Counted from the stretch's first letter, positions 25,002 through 33,722 are shown. The stretch is DNA of 64,000 nt from Pseudoflavonifractor sp050943825 (GCF_050943825.1 NZ_JBMNPX010000006.1:62001-126000), one strand, 5' to 3'. Notes: generated by a model not told the origin, from the letters alone. A program made the numbers and translations.

Positions 25002-25877
25002 TCACAGGTCGTTCTGCCGGTACTCCCGGAAGCCGTCTCCCAGCACCTCGTGGGCGTCGCACACGATGATAAAGGCGGTGGGGTCCAGCTCCTTGACCAT
25101 CCGCTTGATGGACACAATCTGCCGCTGCTTGAAGGCGCACATGAGCACCTTCTTCTCCGCGCCGGAATAGGCGCCCTGGCCCTGGAGAATGGTGACGCCC
25201 CGGTCCAGGTCATTGACAATGGCGGCGGCAATCTCCTGAAAACGGTCGCTGATGATATAGGCCACCTTGGCGCTGTCCATGCCGTAGAGCACCCGGTCCA
25301 TGACAATGCCGGCGATATACAGGGCCACCACGCCGTACAGAGCGCTGTACACGCTGCCGAAGGCGATTGCGGTGGCCACAATGACCACCAGGTCGGTGGC
25401 CATGAGCAGCTTGCCCATGGGCAGCCAGCTGATTTTCAGCTTGAGGAGCCGGGCGATAAGGTCGGTGCCGCCGGTGGTGGCGCCCTGCTGGAACACCATG
25501 CCCAGGGAGGCCCCCATGAGTACGCCGCCGAACACGCAGGCCAGCATGGGGTCCATGGCCTCAAAGGTCCAGATGCTGTTGACGATGTCGATGAACACGG
25601 AGGACACCGCCATGGCGTACAGGGAGGACAGCAGCAGGTGTCCGCCCAGCAGCCGCCAGCCCAGGATGAACAGGGGAATATTGAGGATGATGACCACTGT
25701 GCCGATGGGGGCCCAGGGCAGGACGGCGTTGATAATCTGGCCCACGCCGGTGATGCCGCCGAAGGCGATTTCGTTGGGCACGTAGAACCAGTTGAAGCCC
25801 ACGGCGTAGATGGCTGAGGCCAGGGTGATCATAAAGTAGGACCATGCCAGGGTGAGCGCTTTGGATTTGGGTTTCAT
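25002..25877 (-). CDS. YitT-family membrane protein
   Basis: 291 residues: five to six membrane helices (residues 10-175) with the family signature FGGITGVGQIINAVLPW and QQGATTGGTDLIARLL. A cytoplasmic C-terminal DUF2179 domain follows (ISDRFQEIAAAIVNDLDRGV, ILQGQGAYSGAEKKVLMC). The function of the family is not established; transport or signalling has been suggested. Confidence 0.88.
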   Translation of the reverse strand: MKPKSKALTLAWSYFMITLASAIYAVGFNWFYVPNEIAFGGITGVGQIINAVLPWAPIGTVVIILNIPLFILGWRLLGGHLLLSSLYAMAVSSVFIDIVNSIWTFEAMDPMLACVFGGVLMGASLGMVFQQGATTGGTDLIARLLKLKISWLPMGKLLMATDLVVIVATAIAFGSVYSALYGVVALYIAGIVMDRVLYGMDSAKVAYIISDRFQEIAAAIVNDLDRGVTILQGQGAYSGAEKKVLMCAFKQRQIVSIKRMVKELDPTAFIIVCDAHEVLGDGFREYRQNDL

Positions 25878-25944
25878 AGATACCTCTCACGGGGCGCCGG
25901 GGCGCTTTCCGCGCTCCGGCTGGGTTAATGGGGTTATTTCCGGC

Positions 25945-28188
25945 TCAGAGCAGGCTCATCTGCTCCTCGCCCCGGTCCTCTCCCTTCAGGAGGGCGCCGG
26001 CCACGGGCAGGCTGCGGGCCCGGTACCGGGCGGTGTTGACAATGGGGCTGCCCTCCACCGGCTCCACACGCTCCACCGAGTGCTTGGGCTTGAGGGTCAT
26101 CACGTTGACGCCCTGGGTGGTGCGGGTGGCCTTGGGAGCCAGAAGGGCGGTGTGGAAGATGAGGCAGCGGCCCTCGGTGGAGATCACCGCCAGCTCCAGG
26201 TCCTCCCGCAGCAGCAGAGCGGCGGCCAGGGGGGACTTGTCGGAGTAGGCGCCGGTCAGCTTCCGGCGGCGGGTCTGGGTCTGGTAGGCGGAGAGCTCCA
26301 CACGGGCGGCCTTGCCGTTGCGGAAGAAGAAGAGCAGGTTGCCCGAGTAGTCCCCGGGGACGCAGGCCCACACCACGCTCTCCCCCGCCTCCATCTCCAG
26401 CCTGGTGGGCAGATAGTCGCCCAGCACGGAGGCCTTGGCGTCGTCGAAGTCGCTCATGCGGGTCTTGTAGCACTGCTGCTTGTCGGTGAAGACCAGCAGC
26501 TCGTCCCGGTTGGTGCACTCCCACTGGAGCCACGCCCCGTCTCCCTCCTTGTACTTCTGCTCGCTGTTCATGCGCAGAGAGGCGGGGGTGATCTTCTTAA
26601 AATACCCCTCACGGGAGAGGAATGCGGTGACCGGGTAGTCGGGGATCTCCTCCTCCGGCTCGGGCTCGGACAGGCGCTGGTGCTCGTAGATGATCTCGGT
26701 ACGGCGGGGCTGGGCGTACTTCTTCTTCACAGCGCCCAGCTCGGCGATAATAATCTTCTTGATGCGGCCCGGGTTGCTGACGATATCCTGGAGGTCGGCG
26801 ATCTCCTCCTCCAGTGTAGAGGTTTCCTCAATCCGCTTGAGGATATACTCCTTGTTGATATTGCGCAGCTTGATGTCGGCCACGTACTCGGCCTGGATGT
26901 TGTCGATGCCGAAGCCAATCATCAGGTTGGGCACCACCTCGGCGTCCTCCTCGGTCTCCCGGATGATCTTTATGGCCCGGTCGATGTCCAGCAGGATTTT
27001 CTTCAGGCCCTTGAGGAGGTGCAGCTTCTCCTGCTTCTTCTTCATGACGAAGTAGGTCCGCCGGCGCACGCCCTCCATCCGCCAGGCCGTCCACTCCTCC
27101 AGAATCTCCCGCACGCCCATGACCCGGGGCATGCCGGCGATGAGGATGTTGAAGTTGCAGGCAAAGGAGTCCATCAGGGGAGTGGCGCGGAACAGCTTCT
27201 GCATCAGCTTGTCCGGGTCGGTGCTCCGCTTCAGGTCGATGGTCAGCTTCAGGCCGGTCAGGTCGGTCTCGTCCCGCATGTCGGCGATCTCCTTCACCTT
27301 GCCCGCCTTGATGAGCTCGGCCACCTTATCCATGATGGCCTCCACGGTGGTGGAGTAGGGGATCTCGTAGATCTCGATGAGGTTCTCACTCTTCAGGTAG
27401 CGCCACCGGGCCCGAACCTTGAAGGAGCCCCGGCCGGTGTTGTAGATCTGGGAAATCTCGGCGGCATCATAGAGCAGCTCGCCGCCGGTGGGGAAATCGG
27501 GGGCCTTGAGCACCGCCGTCAGGTCGCAGTCGGGGTGCTTCAGGTACTCCACCGTGGCGTCGCACACCTCGGCCAGGTTGAAGCCGCACAGGTTGGAGGC
27601 CATGCCCACGGCGATGCCCTGGTTGGCACTCACCAGCACGTTGGGGAAGGTGGTGGGCAGCAGGGTAGGCTCCTGCATGGTGCCGTCGTAGTTGTCCACA
27701 AAGTCCACGGTGTCCTGGTCGATGTCCCGGAACAGCTCGGCACAGATGCCGTCCAGCCGCACCTCGGTGTAACGGCTGGCGGCCCAGGCCATGTCACGGG
27801 AGTAGACCTTACCGAAGTTGCCCTTGGAGTCCACCAGGGGGTGGAGCAGGGCCCCGTAGCCCCGGGAGAGACGGACCATGGTGTCGTAGATGGCGGCGTC
27901 GCCGTGGGGGTTGAGCTTCATGGTCTGGCCCACCACGTTGGCGCTCTTGGTGCGGGCGCCGCCCAGCAGCTTCATCTGGTACATGGTGTACAGCAGCTTC
28001 CGGTGGCTGGGCTTGAAGCCGTCAATCTCCGGGATGGCCCGGGAGACGATGACGCTCATGGCGTAGGGCATGTAGTTGATCTCCAGCGTCTCGGTGATGG
28101 GCTGCTCCAGCACCTCGGGCCGCAGGCCCATGACGTTGGGGTTATTTTTGTGCTTCGCCCCCTCCTCGGGGGCCTTTTTCTTTGCCAT
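25945..28188 (-). CDS. divergent type IIA topoisomerase, A (DNA-cleaving) subunit
   Basis: 747 residues. The breakage-reunion domain carries the catalytic Tyr140 in AASRYTEVR. The helix that holds the quinolone-contact residues reads HGDAAIYDTM, so the usual Ser/Thr (E. coli GyrA Ser83) is Ala98. The C-terminal part lacks an obvious GyrA-box (QRRGGKG), arguing against a classical gyrase. The B subunit at 28441 precedes it on the same strand. The pair is probably an additional topoisomerase IV-like enzyme rather than the housekeeping gyrase. The start has only a weak ribosome site. Confidence 0.88.
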   Translation of the reverse strand: MAKKKAPEEGAKHKNNPNVMGLRPEVLEQPITETLEINYMPYAMSVIVSRAIPEIDGFKPSHRKLLYTMYQMKLLGGARTKSANVVGQTMKLNPHGDAAIYDTMVRLSRGYGALLHPLVDSKGNFGKVYSRDMAWAASRYTEVRLDGICAELFRDIDQDTVDFVDNYDGTMQEPTLLPTTFPNVLVSANQGIAVGMASNLCGFNLAEVCDATVEYLKHPDCDLTAVLKAPDFPTGGELLYDAAEISQIYNTGRGSFKVRARWRYLKSENLIEIYEIPYSTTVEAIMDKVAELIKAGKVKEIADMRDETDLTGLKLTIDLKRSTDPDKLMQKLFRATPLMDSFACNFNILIAGMPRVMGVREILEEWTAWRMEGVRRRTYFVMKKKQEKLHLLKGLKKILLDIDRAIKIIRETEEDAEVVPNLMIGFGIDNIQAEYVADIKLRNINKEYILKRIEETSTLEEEIADLQDIVSNPGRIKKIIIAELGAVKKKYAQPRRTEIIYEHQRLSEPEPEEEIPDYPVTAFLSREGYFKKITPASLRMNSEQKYKEGDGAWLQWECTNRDELLVFTDKQQCYKTRMSDFDDAKASVLGDYLPTRLEMEAGESVVWACVPGDYSGNLLFFFRNGKAARVELSAYQTQTRRRKLTGAYSDKSPLAAALLLREDLELAVISTEGRCLIFHTALLAPKATRTTQGVNVMTLKPKHSVERVEPVEGSPIVNTARYRARSLPVAGALLKGEDRGEEQMSLL

Positions 28189-28215
28189 TGAGTTCCGTCC
28201 TTTTCAGAGGATTGT

Positions 28216-28266
28216 TTATGATATATCCGCCAGTTCCAGATATTTATACCCGTTTTCGGCGATATG
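28216..28266 (-). repeat. duplicated 3' end of the topoisomerase B gene
   Basis: These 51 bp read HIAENGYKYLELADIS plus a stop, the same 16 residues and stop that end the topoisomerase B gene at 28441-28491. The copies differ at 6 of 51 bases, and all six are third-codon positions that keep the amino acid or stop. The copy lies between the B and A genes and is not joined to a coding frame. Confidence 0.9.
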
Positions 28267-28440
28267 CCTCCCCAGCCGGCCCTGGCCGGCCGGGGGCCCC
28301 GGATTTCATTCCCTCGGGGCAAGTGAATTGCCCCTGCGGCAAGGTTTTGGCCTCAGGCCAAAACGCTTGACGCCGCTTGGCGGCGGCTCGCTCCCGCTCG
28401 CAAGGACCATATCGCCGGGTCCCGAGCAAAACCTTATCCC
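28267..28440. mobile_element. palindrome-rich insert between the two gene-end copies
   Basis: About 174 bp built of nested inverted repeats: CCGGCC/GGCCGG, GGGGCAA/TTGCCCC, TTTTGGCC/GGCCAAAA and GCAAGGTTTTG with CAAAACCTT further right. The 14-mer at 28402-28415 (AAGGACCATATCGC) is the exact reverse complement of 28484-28497 inside the B gene. No ORF of note. It looks like a small structured repeat element or the scar of an integration or recombination at the gene end. The class is not recognised. Confidence 0.6.
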
Positions 28441-30423
28441 CTACGAAATATCCGCCAGCTCCAGGTATTTATACCCGTTTTCCGCGATATGGTCCTTTCT
28501 GCCCTGGAGATTGTCCCCCAGCAGCAGGTCGAAGACCTGGGCGGTGCGCTCCACGTCCTCGGGCATGACCTTGATAAGGCGGCGGGTCTCCGGATTCATG
28601 GTGGTGAGCCACATCATGTCCGGCTCGTTCTCGCCCAGACCCTTGGACCGCTGGACGGTGAACTTTTTCCCCTCCAGGGAGGCCACAATGTCGTTCTTCT
28701 CCTTGTCGGAGTAGGCGAACCAGGTCTTTTCCTTGCAGTTAATCTCGTAGAGGGGGGACTCGGCGATATACACATACCCCCGCTGGATGAGGGTGGGGGT
28801 GAGGCGGTAGAGCATGGTCAGAATCAGGGTGCGGATCTGGAAGCCGTCCACGTCGGCATCGGTACAGATGACCACCTTGTTCCACCGCAGGTTCATCAGG
28901 TCAAAGGTGGCCATGTCCTTGGCGTGCTTGTCGTTGACCTCCACGCCGCAGCCCAGCACCTTCAAGAGGTCGGTGATGATCTCGCTCTTGAAAATCTTGG
29001 CGTAGTCGGCCTTGAGGCAGTTCAAAATCTTGCCCCGGACGGGCATGATGCCCTGGAACTCCGCATCCCGGCTCAGCTTGACCGCGCCCATAGCGGAGTC
29101 GCCCTCCACGATGTAGAGCTCCCGGCGCTCGGTGTCCTTGGTGCGGCAGTCCACAAACTTCTGCACCCGGTTGGAGATGTCCATGCTGCCTGTCAGCTTC
29201 TTCTTGATGTTGAGCCGGGCCTTCTCCGCGTTCTCTCTGGCCCGCTTGTTGATGAGCACCTGCTCGCCAATCTTCTGGGCGTCAAAGGGGTTCTCGATGA
29301 AGTAGACCTCCATCTGGCTCTTGAGAAACTCGGTCATGGCCTCCTGGACGAACTTGTTGTTGATGGCCTTTTTGGTCTGGTTCTCGTAGGAGGTCTGGGT
29401 GGAGAAGTTGTTGCTCACCAGGATGAGGCAGTCCTGAATGTCGTTCCAGGTGATCTTGCTCTCGCTCTTCTGGTACTTGCCCTGGGCCTTCAGGTAGCCG
29501 TCGATGGCGGAGACAAAGGCGGAGCGCATGGCCTTCTCCGGGCTGCCGCCGTGCTCCAGCCAGGAGGAGTTGTGGTAGTGCTCGATGATCTGCACCGCGT
29601 TGGAGAAGCAGAAGGACACGCTCAGCTTCACCTTGTACTCCGGCTTGTCCTCCCGGTCCCGGCCCTTGCGCTCGGTCTGCCAGAACACGGGCTGGGTCAG
29701 GGGGTTCTCCCCGGAGAGTTCCTTCACATAGTCCTCAATGCCGTTGTCATACTTGAACTCGGTGGTCTCAAACTTGCCCCCCACCTGGTTGCGGAACCGG
29801 AAGGTGACGCCCGCGTTGACCACGGCCTGCCGCTTCATCACGTCCAGGTAGTACTCTACCGGGATGTTGATATCGGTAAAGACCTCCAGGTCGGGCTTCC
29901 AGCGGAATTTGGAGCCGGTCTTTTTGCCGGTGTAGGGCTCCTTTTTCAGGCCGCCCACGTTCTCGCCCTTCTCAAAGTGGAGGGTGTACTCAAAGCCGTC
30001 CCGGTGGATGACGGCGTCAAAGTACTCGCTGGCGTACTGGGTGGCGCAGGAGCCCAGGCCGTTGAGGCCCAGGGAGTACTCGTAGTTGTCGCCGTCGTTG
30101 TTGTTGTACTTGCCGCCGGCGTACAGCTCGCAGAACACCAGCTCCCAGTTGTACTTCTGCTCCTTCTCGTTCCAGTCCACGGGGCAGCCCCGGCCGAAGT
30201 CCTCCACCTCGATGGACTTGTCCTCGTACCGGGTGACAGTGATGACGCTGCCGTGGCCCTCACGGGCCTCGTCGATGGCGTTGGACAAAATTTCAAATAC
30301 GGCGTGTTCGCAGCCCTCCAGCCCGTCGGATCCAAAGATGACAGCCGGGCGCTTGCGCACCCGGTCGGCGCCCTTGAGGGCGGAAATGGACTCGTTGCCG
30401 TAGGTTTTACTGGCTTTGGCCAT
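28441..30423 (-). CDS. divergent type IIA topoisomerase, B (ATPase/Toprim) subunit
   Basis: 660 residues. The GHKL ATPase shows EILSNAIDEA (N box) and EDFGRGCPVD. The G2 loop reads LGLNGLGSC, with Asn where GyrB/ParE have His (GLHGVG). The Toprim domain has IVEGDSAMGA and CTDADVDGFQIRTLIL, with Gln in place of the usual His after DVDG. The metal-binding Glu and Asp residues are kept, so activity is likely. Together with the A subunit at 25945 it forms a divergent topoisomerase. AGGAG lies 8 nt before the ATG, under a strong promoter. Confidence 0.88.
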   Translation of the reverse strand: MAKASKTYGNESISALKGADRVRKRPAVIFGSDGLEGCEHAVFEILSNAIDEAREGHGSVITVTRYEDKSIEVEDFGRGCPVDWNEKEQKYNWELVFCELYAGGKYNNNDGDNYEYSLGLNGLGSCATQYASEYFDAVIHRDGFEYTLHFEKGENVGGLKKEPYTGKKTGSKFRWKPDLEVFTDINIPVEYYLDVMKRQAVVNAGVTFRFRNQVGGKFETTEFKYDNGIEDYVKELSGENPLTQPVFWQTERKGRDREDKPEYKVKLSVSFCFSNAVQIIEHYHNSSWLEHGGSPEKAMRSAFVSAIDGYLKAQGKYQKSESKITWNDIQDCLILVSNNFSTQTSYENQTKKAINNKFVQEAMTEFLKSQMEVYFIENPFDAQKIGEQVLINKRARENAEKARLNIKKKLTGSMDISNRVQKFVDCRTKDTERRELYIVEGDSAMGAVKLSRDAEFQGIMPVRGKILNCLKADYAKIFKSEIITDLLKVLGCGVEVNDKHAKDMATFDLMNLRWNKVVICTDADVDGFQIRTLILTMLYRLTPTLIQRGYVYIAESPLYEINCKEKTWFAYSDKEKNDIVASLEGKKFTVQRSKGLGENEPDMMWLTTMNPETRRLIKVMPEDVERTAQVFDLLLGDNLQGRKDHIAENGYKYLELADIS

Positions 30424-30460
30424 TGCTTTCTCCTCGCATTACACAGTTTTACATTGTATT

Positions 30461-30490
30461 ATTTTATCTCCAATTTACCCCTCCTGTCAA
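30461..30490 (-). promoter_or_regulatory. promoter of the topoisomerase B-A operon
   Basis: On the minus strand a perfect TTGACA (30490-30485), 18-bp spacer and TAAAAT (30466-30461), about 40 bp before the start codon. Confidence 0.82.
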
Positions 30491-30891
30491 GGAAAGGGCG
30501 GCGGACCGTCCGGCTGCAAAAAGACCGGGACCGTCCCTCTGGAGAGACGGTCCCGGCTGCTTTTGCTCGCCCGGCGGGAGGAGCCCTTGTCTCCCCCTGC
30601 GCCGGACGGGACAGGGCTGTTTTTTCTGCAGGAGGGGCGGCTTTCGCCGCCGCCCCCGGCACGTCCTTCCCTTTTCGCCTTTCGCCGTGGGGCAGGGGTC
30701 CGCCCGGTTGGGCGGGCCCTGCCGGGCACCGGCTTAAAAAGAGAGGAGGTGCGCTATGCCTTGTCCGAGGGTAGTATGTGCGCCCTGCCGCCCGGTATGT
30801 ATGGTTATTTTTGGTATAGAGCCTGTCATATTTGTCCAAAATGAACATACAATGTACCAGTACTTCACCTTAAGGAAAGGAGGCCGGTCCC
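30491..30891. other. hairpin-rich intergenic region
   Basis: About 400 bp without a convincing gene. It holds a strong stem (CCGGGACCGTC with GACGGTCCCGG, near 30515-30546) flanked by TTTTT on the minus side and CTTTTG on the plus side. Further stems lie near 30640-30660 and 30690-30725. The last 90 bp are AT-richer and should contain the promoter of the gene at 30892. A small RNA is possible, but I recognise none. Confidence 0.5.
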
Positions 30892-31143
30892 ATGGCTGAA
30901 TCCGCCAGGACCCTGCCGTTCTGCAAAAGACGCCCCACACCCCGAGAGGAGGAACGGGACGCTCTGCTGGAGGGGCTCTCCCGCACCCGCACCCTCATCG
31001 CCCAGGCCTACTCCGGCTTCAACTCGGCCCGGGACCCGGACCTCATCGAGTCCTACGTGTTTGAAATCAACGCCCTCCAGGCCCGCTACTCCTATCTGCT
31101 CCGGCGGGTCAAGGAGATGGACGGCGCACCGCTGAGAAGATAG
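30892..31143 (+). CDS. YaaL-like DUF2508 protein
   Basis: 83 residues, soluble and helical: EERDALLEGLSRTRTLIAQA, YSGFNSARDPDLIESYVFEI, then LQARYSYLLRRVKEM. This is the DUF2508/YaaL pattern. In Bacillus yaaL lies immediately before bofA, as here (57 nt apart). AAAGGAGG lies 8 nt before the ATG. Function unknown. Confidence 0.85.
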   Translation: MAESARTLPFCKRRPTPREEERDALLEGLSRTRTLIAQAYSGFNSARDPDLIESYVFEINALQARYSYLLRRVKEMDGAPLRR

Positions 31144-31200
31144 GGGACTTCCCGCCCCGCCGCCCGGGTTTCCGGCAGACTTTGCACAGAGGTGACCGCT

Positions 31201-31467
31201 GTGGAATCCCTGGTGAATATGCTCCCCTGGCTTCTGGGCGGTCTGGTTCTGGTGGTAGCCATGGCCGCCCTGGGAAAGCCCATCAAGAGCCTGCTGCGGC
31301 TTCTGGGCCGCACCGGCGTGGGCCTGGCCGTCCTGTGGCTGTTCGGAAAGATAGGCGGGCTCATCGGCGTGACCCTGGGGGTCAACCTGTTCAACGCCCT
31401 GGTGCTGGGGGTGCTGGGCGCGCCCGGCTTCGGACTGCTGCTCATGCTCTCCTGGGCCCTGCGGTAG
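31201..31467 (+). CDS. bofA: BofA-family inhibitor of pro-sigma-K processing
   Basis: 88 residues from a GTG with AGAGGTG 6 nt upstream. Membrane helices at residues 8-28 and 36-56, and the C-terminal GGLIGVTLGVNLFNALVLGV segment typical of BofA. In Bacillus, BofA sits in the outer forespore membrane and holds the SpoIVFB protease inactive. The gene is the main sporulation marker in the window. Confidence 0.85.
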   Translation: MESLVNMLPWLLGGLVLVVAMAALGKPIKSLLRLLGRTGVGLAVLWLFGKIGGLIGVTLGVNLFNALVLGVLGAPGFGLLLMLSWALR

Positions 31468-31573
31468 GGGCGCATTTTACGGCGTTTTGACAAAATGAGC
31501 CGCTGTTCACAGATTTGTAAAATTATTATGGTATACTTGCTTCGATTTTAACGGAAGCAGGTGTACCATCCCC

Positions 31574-32194
31574 ATGAAACGCAAAATTCTCGCCTCACTG
31601 TGTGCCCTGAGCCTGGCGCTCTGCCTGACCCCCATGGCCTGGGCCTCTGACTATACCGATGTAAAGGACGGCGCCTGGTATGCCGAAGCGGTGCAGACCG
31701 TGACGGACAAGGGCCTGATGAACGGCACCAATTCCACCTCCTTTGCCCCCAACGCCTATGTAACCCGGGCTACCGTTATCACGGTGCTGTGGCGGATGGA
31801 GGGCTGTCCCGAGCCCACCAGCCAGACCGGCTTCCCCGATGTGGAATCTGGCAGCTGGTGCGACAAGGCCGCCCGCTGGGCCAGAGAGACCCAGATTGCC
31901 GACGGATACAGCGACGGCCGCCTGGGTGCAAACGACCCGGTGACCCGGGAGCAGCTGGCACTGTTCCTCAGCCGCTACACCTATTATAAGGGATATACTC
32001 TGGCCGAGGGCGTCCTCAGCCTCTACCCCGACGGGGACAAGGTTTCCAAGTGGGCGGTGGACGGCATGAAGCACGCCGTGGGCGCCGGACTTATCACCGG
32101 CACCAGCGCCGGTACCCTCAGCCCCCTGGGCTACACCACCCGGGCCGAGCTGGCCGTCATCCTGGTCCGCATGCTGACCCCCGCCGCCGGATAA
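31574..32194 (+). CDS. secreted protein with three SLH domains
   Basis: 206 residues: signal peptide (ILASLCALSLALCLTPMAWA, cleaved near residue 24), then three SLH motifs covering the rest (YTDVKDGAWYAEAVQTVTDK, FPDVESGSWCDKAARWARET, and a third with WAVDGMKHAVGAGLITG). Each has the TRA/TRE element. SLH triplets bind secondary wall polymers. With nothing else attached, it may coat the wall or act as a partner protein. A TATACT -10 lies at about 31530-31540. Confidence 0.9.
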   Translation: MKRKILASLCALSLALCLTPMAWASDYTDVKDGAWYAEAVQTVTDKGLMNGTNSTSFAPNAYVTRATVITVLWRMEGCPEPTSQTGFPDVESGSWCDKAARWARETQIADGYSDGRLGANDPVTREQLALFLSRYTYYKGYTLAEGVLSLYPDGDKVSKWAVDGMKHAVGAGLITGTSAGTLSPLGYTTRAELAVILVRMLTPAAG

Positions 32195-32217
32195 GCTCAT
32201 TCCTCTTCAAAATCAAA

Positions 32218-32259
32218 AGCCTGCCTGTTGAAGGGACTCCTTCAGCAGCCAGGCTTTTT
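32218..32259 (+). terminator. terminator of the SLH gene
   Basis: AGCCTG...CAGGCT outer stem with an inner TGAAGG/CCTTCA stem, then TTTTT. Confidence 0.92.
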
Positions 32260-32279
32260 CGCGGCTGGCAGCAAAAACA

Positions 32280-32316
32280 AAACGGACAACTGCTTTCACA
32301 GTTGTCCGTTTTATTC
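32280..32316. terminator. bidirectional terminator downstream of tRNA-Gly
   Basis: AACGGACAACTG pairs with CAGTTGTCCGTT over a 6-nt loop. The minus side is followed by TTTTGTTTTT, ending the tRNA transcript; the plus side has TTATT. Confidence 0.9.
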
Positions 32317-32392
32317 TGGAGCGGGTGACGAGGCTCGAACTCGCTACCTCCACCTTGGCAAGGTGGCGCTCTACCAGATGAGCTACACCCGC
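32317..32392 (-). tRNA. tRNA-Gly (anticodon GCC)
   Basis: 76 nt including encoded CCA. The acceptor stem GCGGGTG/CACCCGC, D-arm, anticodon loop with GCC in CTTGCCAAG, and T-arm GTTCGA are all clear. Downstream terminator and upstream consensus promoter support an independent transcript. Confidence 0.97.
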
Positions 32393-32406
32393 AAGCGACA
32401 GATGTT

Positions 32407-32435
32407 ATTATACTCAAAGCGATGCCATCTGTCAA
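32407..32435 (-). promoter_or_regulatory. consensus promoter of tRNA-Gly
   Basis: Perfect TTGACA (32435-32430), 17-bp spacer, perfect TATAAT (32412-32407) on the minus strand, 14 bp before the tRNA 5' end. Confidence 0.93.
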
Positions 32436-32444
32436 CTCTTTTTT

Positions 32445-33689
32445 TCATTTTTCCTGAATTTCTTTTTCCCCGGTCAGCCCTACGCCCGCCACAGCGGCCA
32501 GTCCCTCACCGGCAGGCCCGGTGATATCGGATGGGAGAGGGATGTCGGACGGCAGAACGGTCTCCGTGGGCGGCTGAAGGCCGCAGCTGGGGAACTCCTC
32601 CCGGTTCCACTGGTAGCACTGCTCCGCCAGCTCTGCGTCCTGGAGGGCAAAGCCGTCGGCCCGAGTGGCATCCACATGGCGGCTCTCGCCGTCGGACAGG
32701 GTGACGATATTCCAGTACCAGGGTGCGCCGTCCAGGGTGCCGGGCACGACGGTGCACTCAATTCCCGCATACTGGCACAGCAGCTGATAGGCCAGCGCCA
32801 TGCCCTTGCTGTCCGCCCGGCCCTCCACCAGAGCGGCATAGGCGGTGTTGGCTTTGCGGCCCTCGCTGTCCAGCAGGCTGTACTGGGCAGTGCTCCTCAG
32901 CAGCTCAAAGAGGGTTTGGATCCCCGCCTGGTCGGCCTTTACATCCAGGTGGGCTGCGGCGCTGCTGAGCTGTGCCACCAGCTTCTCCTTTTTCTTCTGG
33001 AGCAGCTCCGGGTCCTCCGGGTAGCTGAGCTGGATCTCCACAATCCGCACCCCGCCGGGGGCGGTCTCCTCCCCCTCAGGCAAGCTGGGGTAGAGGGACA
33101 CTGTCACCTCCGGCATGCCTAGGGCGGCCTCAGGGGTGTCGTAGTAGGCCTGGCGGACCAGCTCCCGGATAAACTCCTCGTCCTCGTTGAAGTAGGTCAC
33201 CCGCAGCACCGCCTCCGCACCGAAGGTGCGCAGTGTGTCCTGCAGCTCTTCCCGAATGGCGCTGGTACCGGTGACCGAGACAATGCTGTTCACCTGGTCC
33301 TGGGTGCGGCGGTAGCTGAGGTACACGCTCACCTCATAATAGGAGACGATATAGGAGGTCTGGGGCTTGATATAGCTGACGGCATAGGAGCCCAGGGGAT
33401 ACTCCTGAACCGCATAGAGGCAGGCGGCATCCACATCGGCCTCCACATCGCCACGGTCGGGGGTGTAGTTGGACAGGTGAACCACGCCGTAGGACATGCC
33501 CTGGTCCACAAAGTAGATGACCGCGTCCTCCAGCTGCTGGTAGTTCTCGGCGGTGATTACGTCGCCGTCGGAGGCCGGGCCGTCCTCATGGGGCTGGACC
33601 ACGGTGTAGTTGTGGTCCAGCATGGAGGCGCAGCCGCCCAGCCCCAATGTCAGCACCAGGGCCAGTATGGCAGTCAGGACACGCTTCAC
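32445..33689 (-). CDS. lipoprotein with degenerate transglutaminase-like domain
   Basis: 414 residues with a lipobox (VLTLGLGGCASM, Cys20). The middle is unrecognised. The region near residues 290-350 follows the transglutaminase fold (ADSKGMALAYQLLCQYAGIE, PWYWNIVTLSDGESRHVDAT), but the nucleophile position holds Gly/Met instead of Cys, and the catalytic His is replaced in PWYWN. It is probably inactive and may be a binding or scaffold protein. It is the last gene after mreC-mreD-PBP2 (33 nt after the PBP gene), suggesting a link to wall elongation. Confidence 0.85.
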   Translation of the reverse strand: MKRVLTAILALVLTLGLGGCASMLDHNYTVVQPHEDGPASDGDVITAENYQQLEDAVIYFVDQGMSYGVVHLSNYTPDRGDVEADVDAACLYAVQEYPLGSYAVSYIKPQTSYIVSYYEVSVYLSYRRTQDQVNSIVSVTGTSAIREELQDTLRTFGAEAVLRVTYFNEDEEFIRELVRQAYYDTPEAALGMPEVTVSLYPSLPEGEETAPGGVRIVEIQLSYPEDPELLQKKKEKLVAQLSSAAAHLDVKADQAGIQTLFELLRSTAQYSLLDSEGRKANTAYAALVEGRADSKGMALAYQLLCQYAGIECTVVPGTLDGAPWYWNIVTLSDGESRHVDATRADGFALQDAELAEQCYQWNREEFPSCGLQPPTETVLPSDIPLPSDITGPAGEGLAAVAGVGLTGEKEIQEK

Positions 33690-33722
33690 GGCTCAGGCCT
33701 CCCTTCTCTTCTCAGATGCCGC

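Noticed and set aside
25852..28191. A 779-codon plus-strand frame over the topoisomerase A gene
   Set aside because: Antisense of a gene with the catalytic Tyr and conserved core; Leu/Gly/His-rich and without domains.
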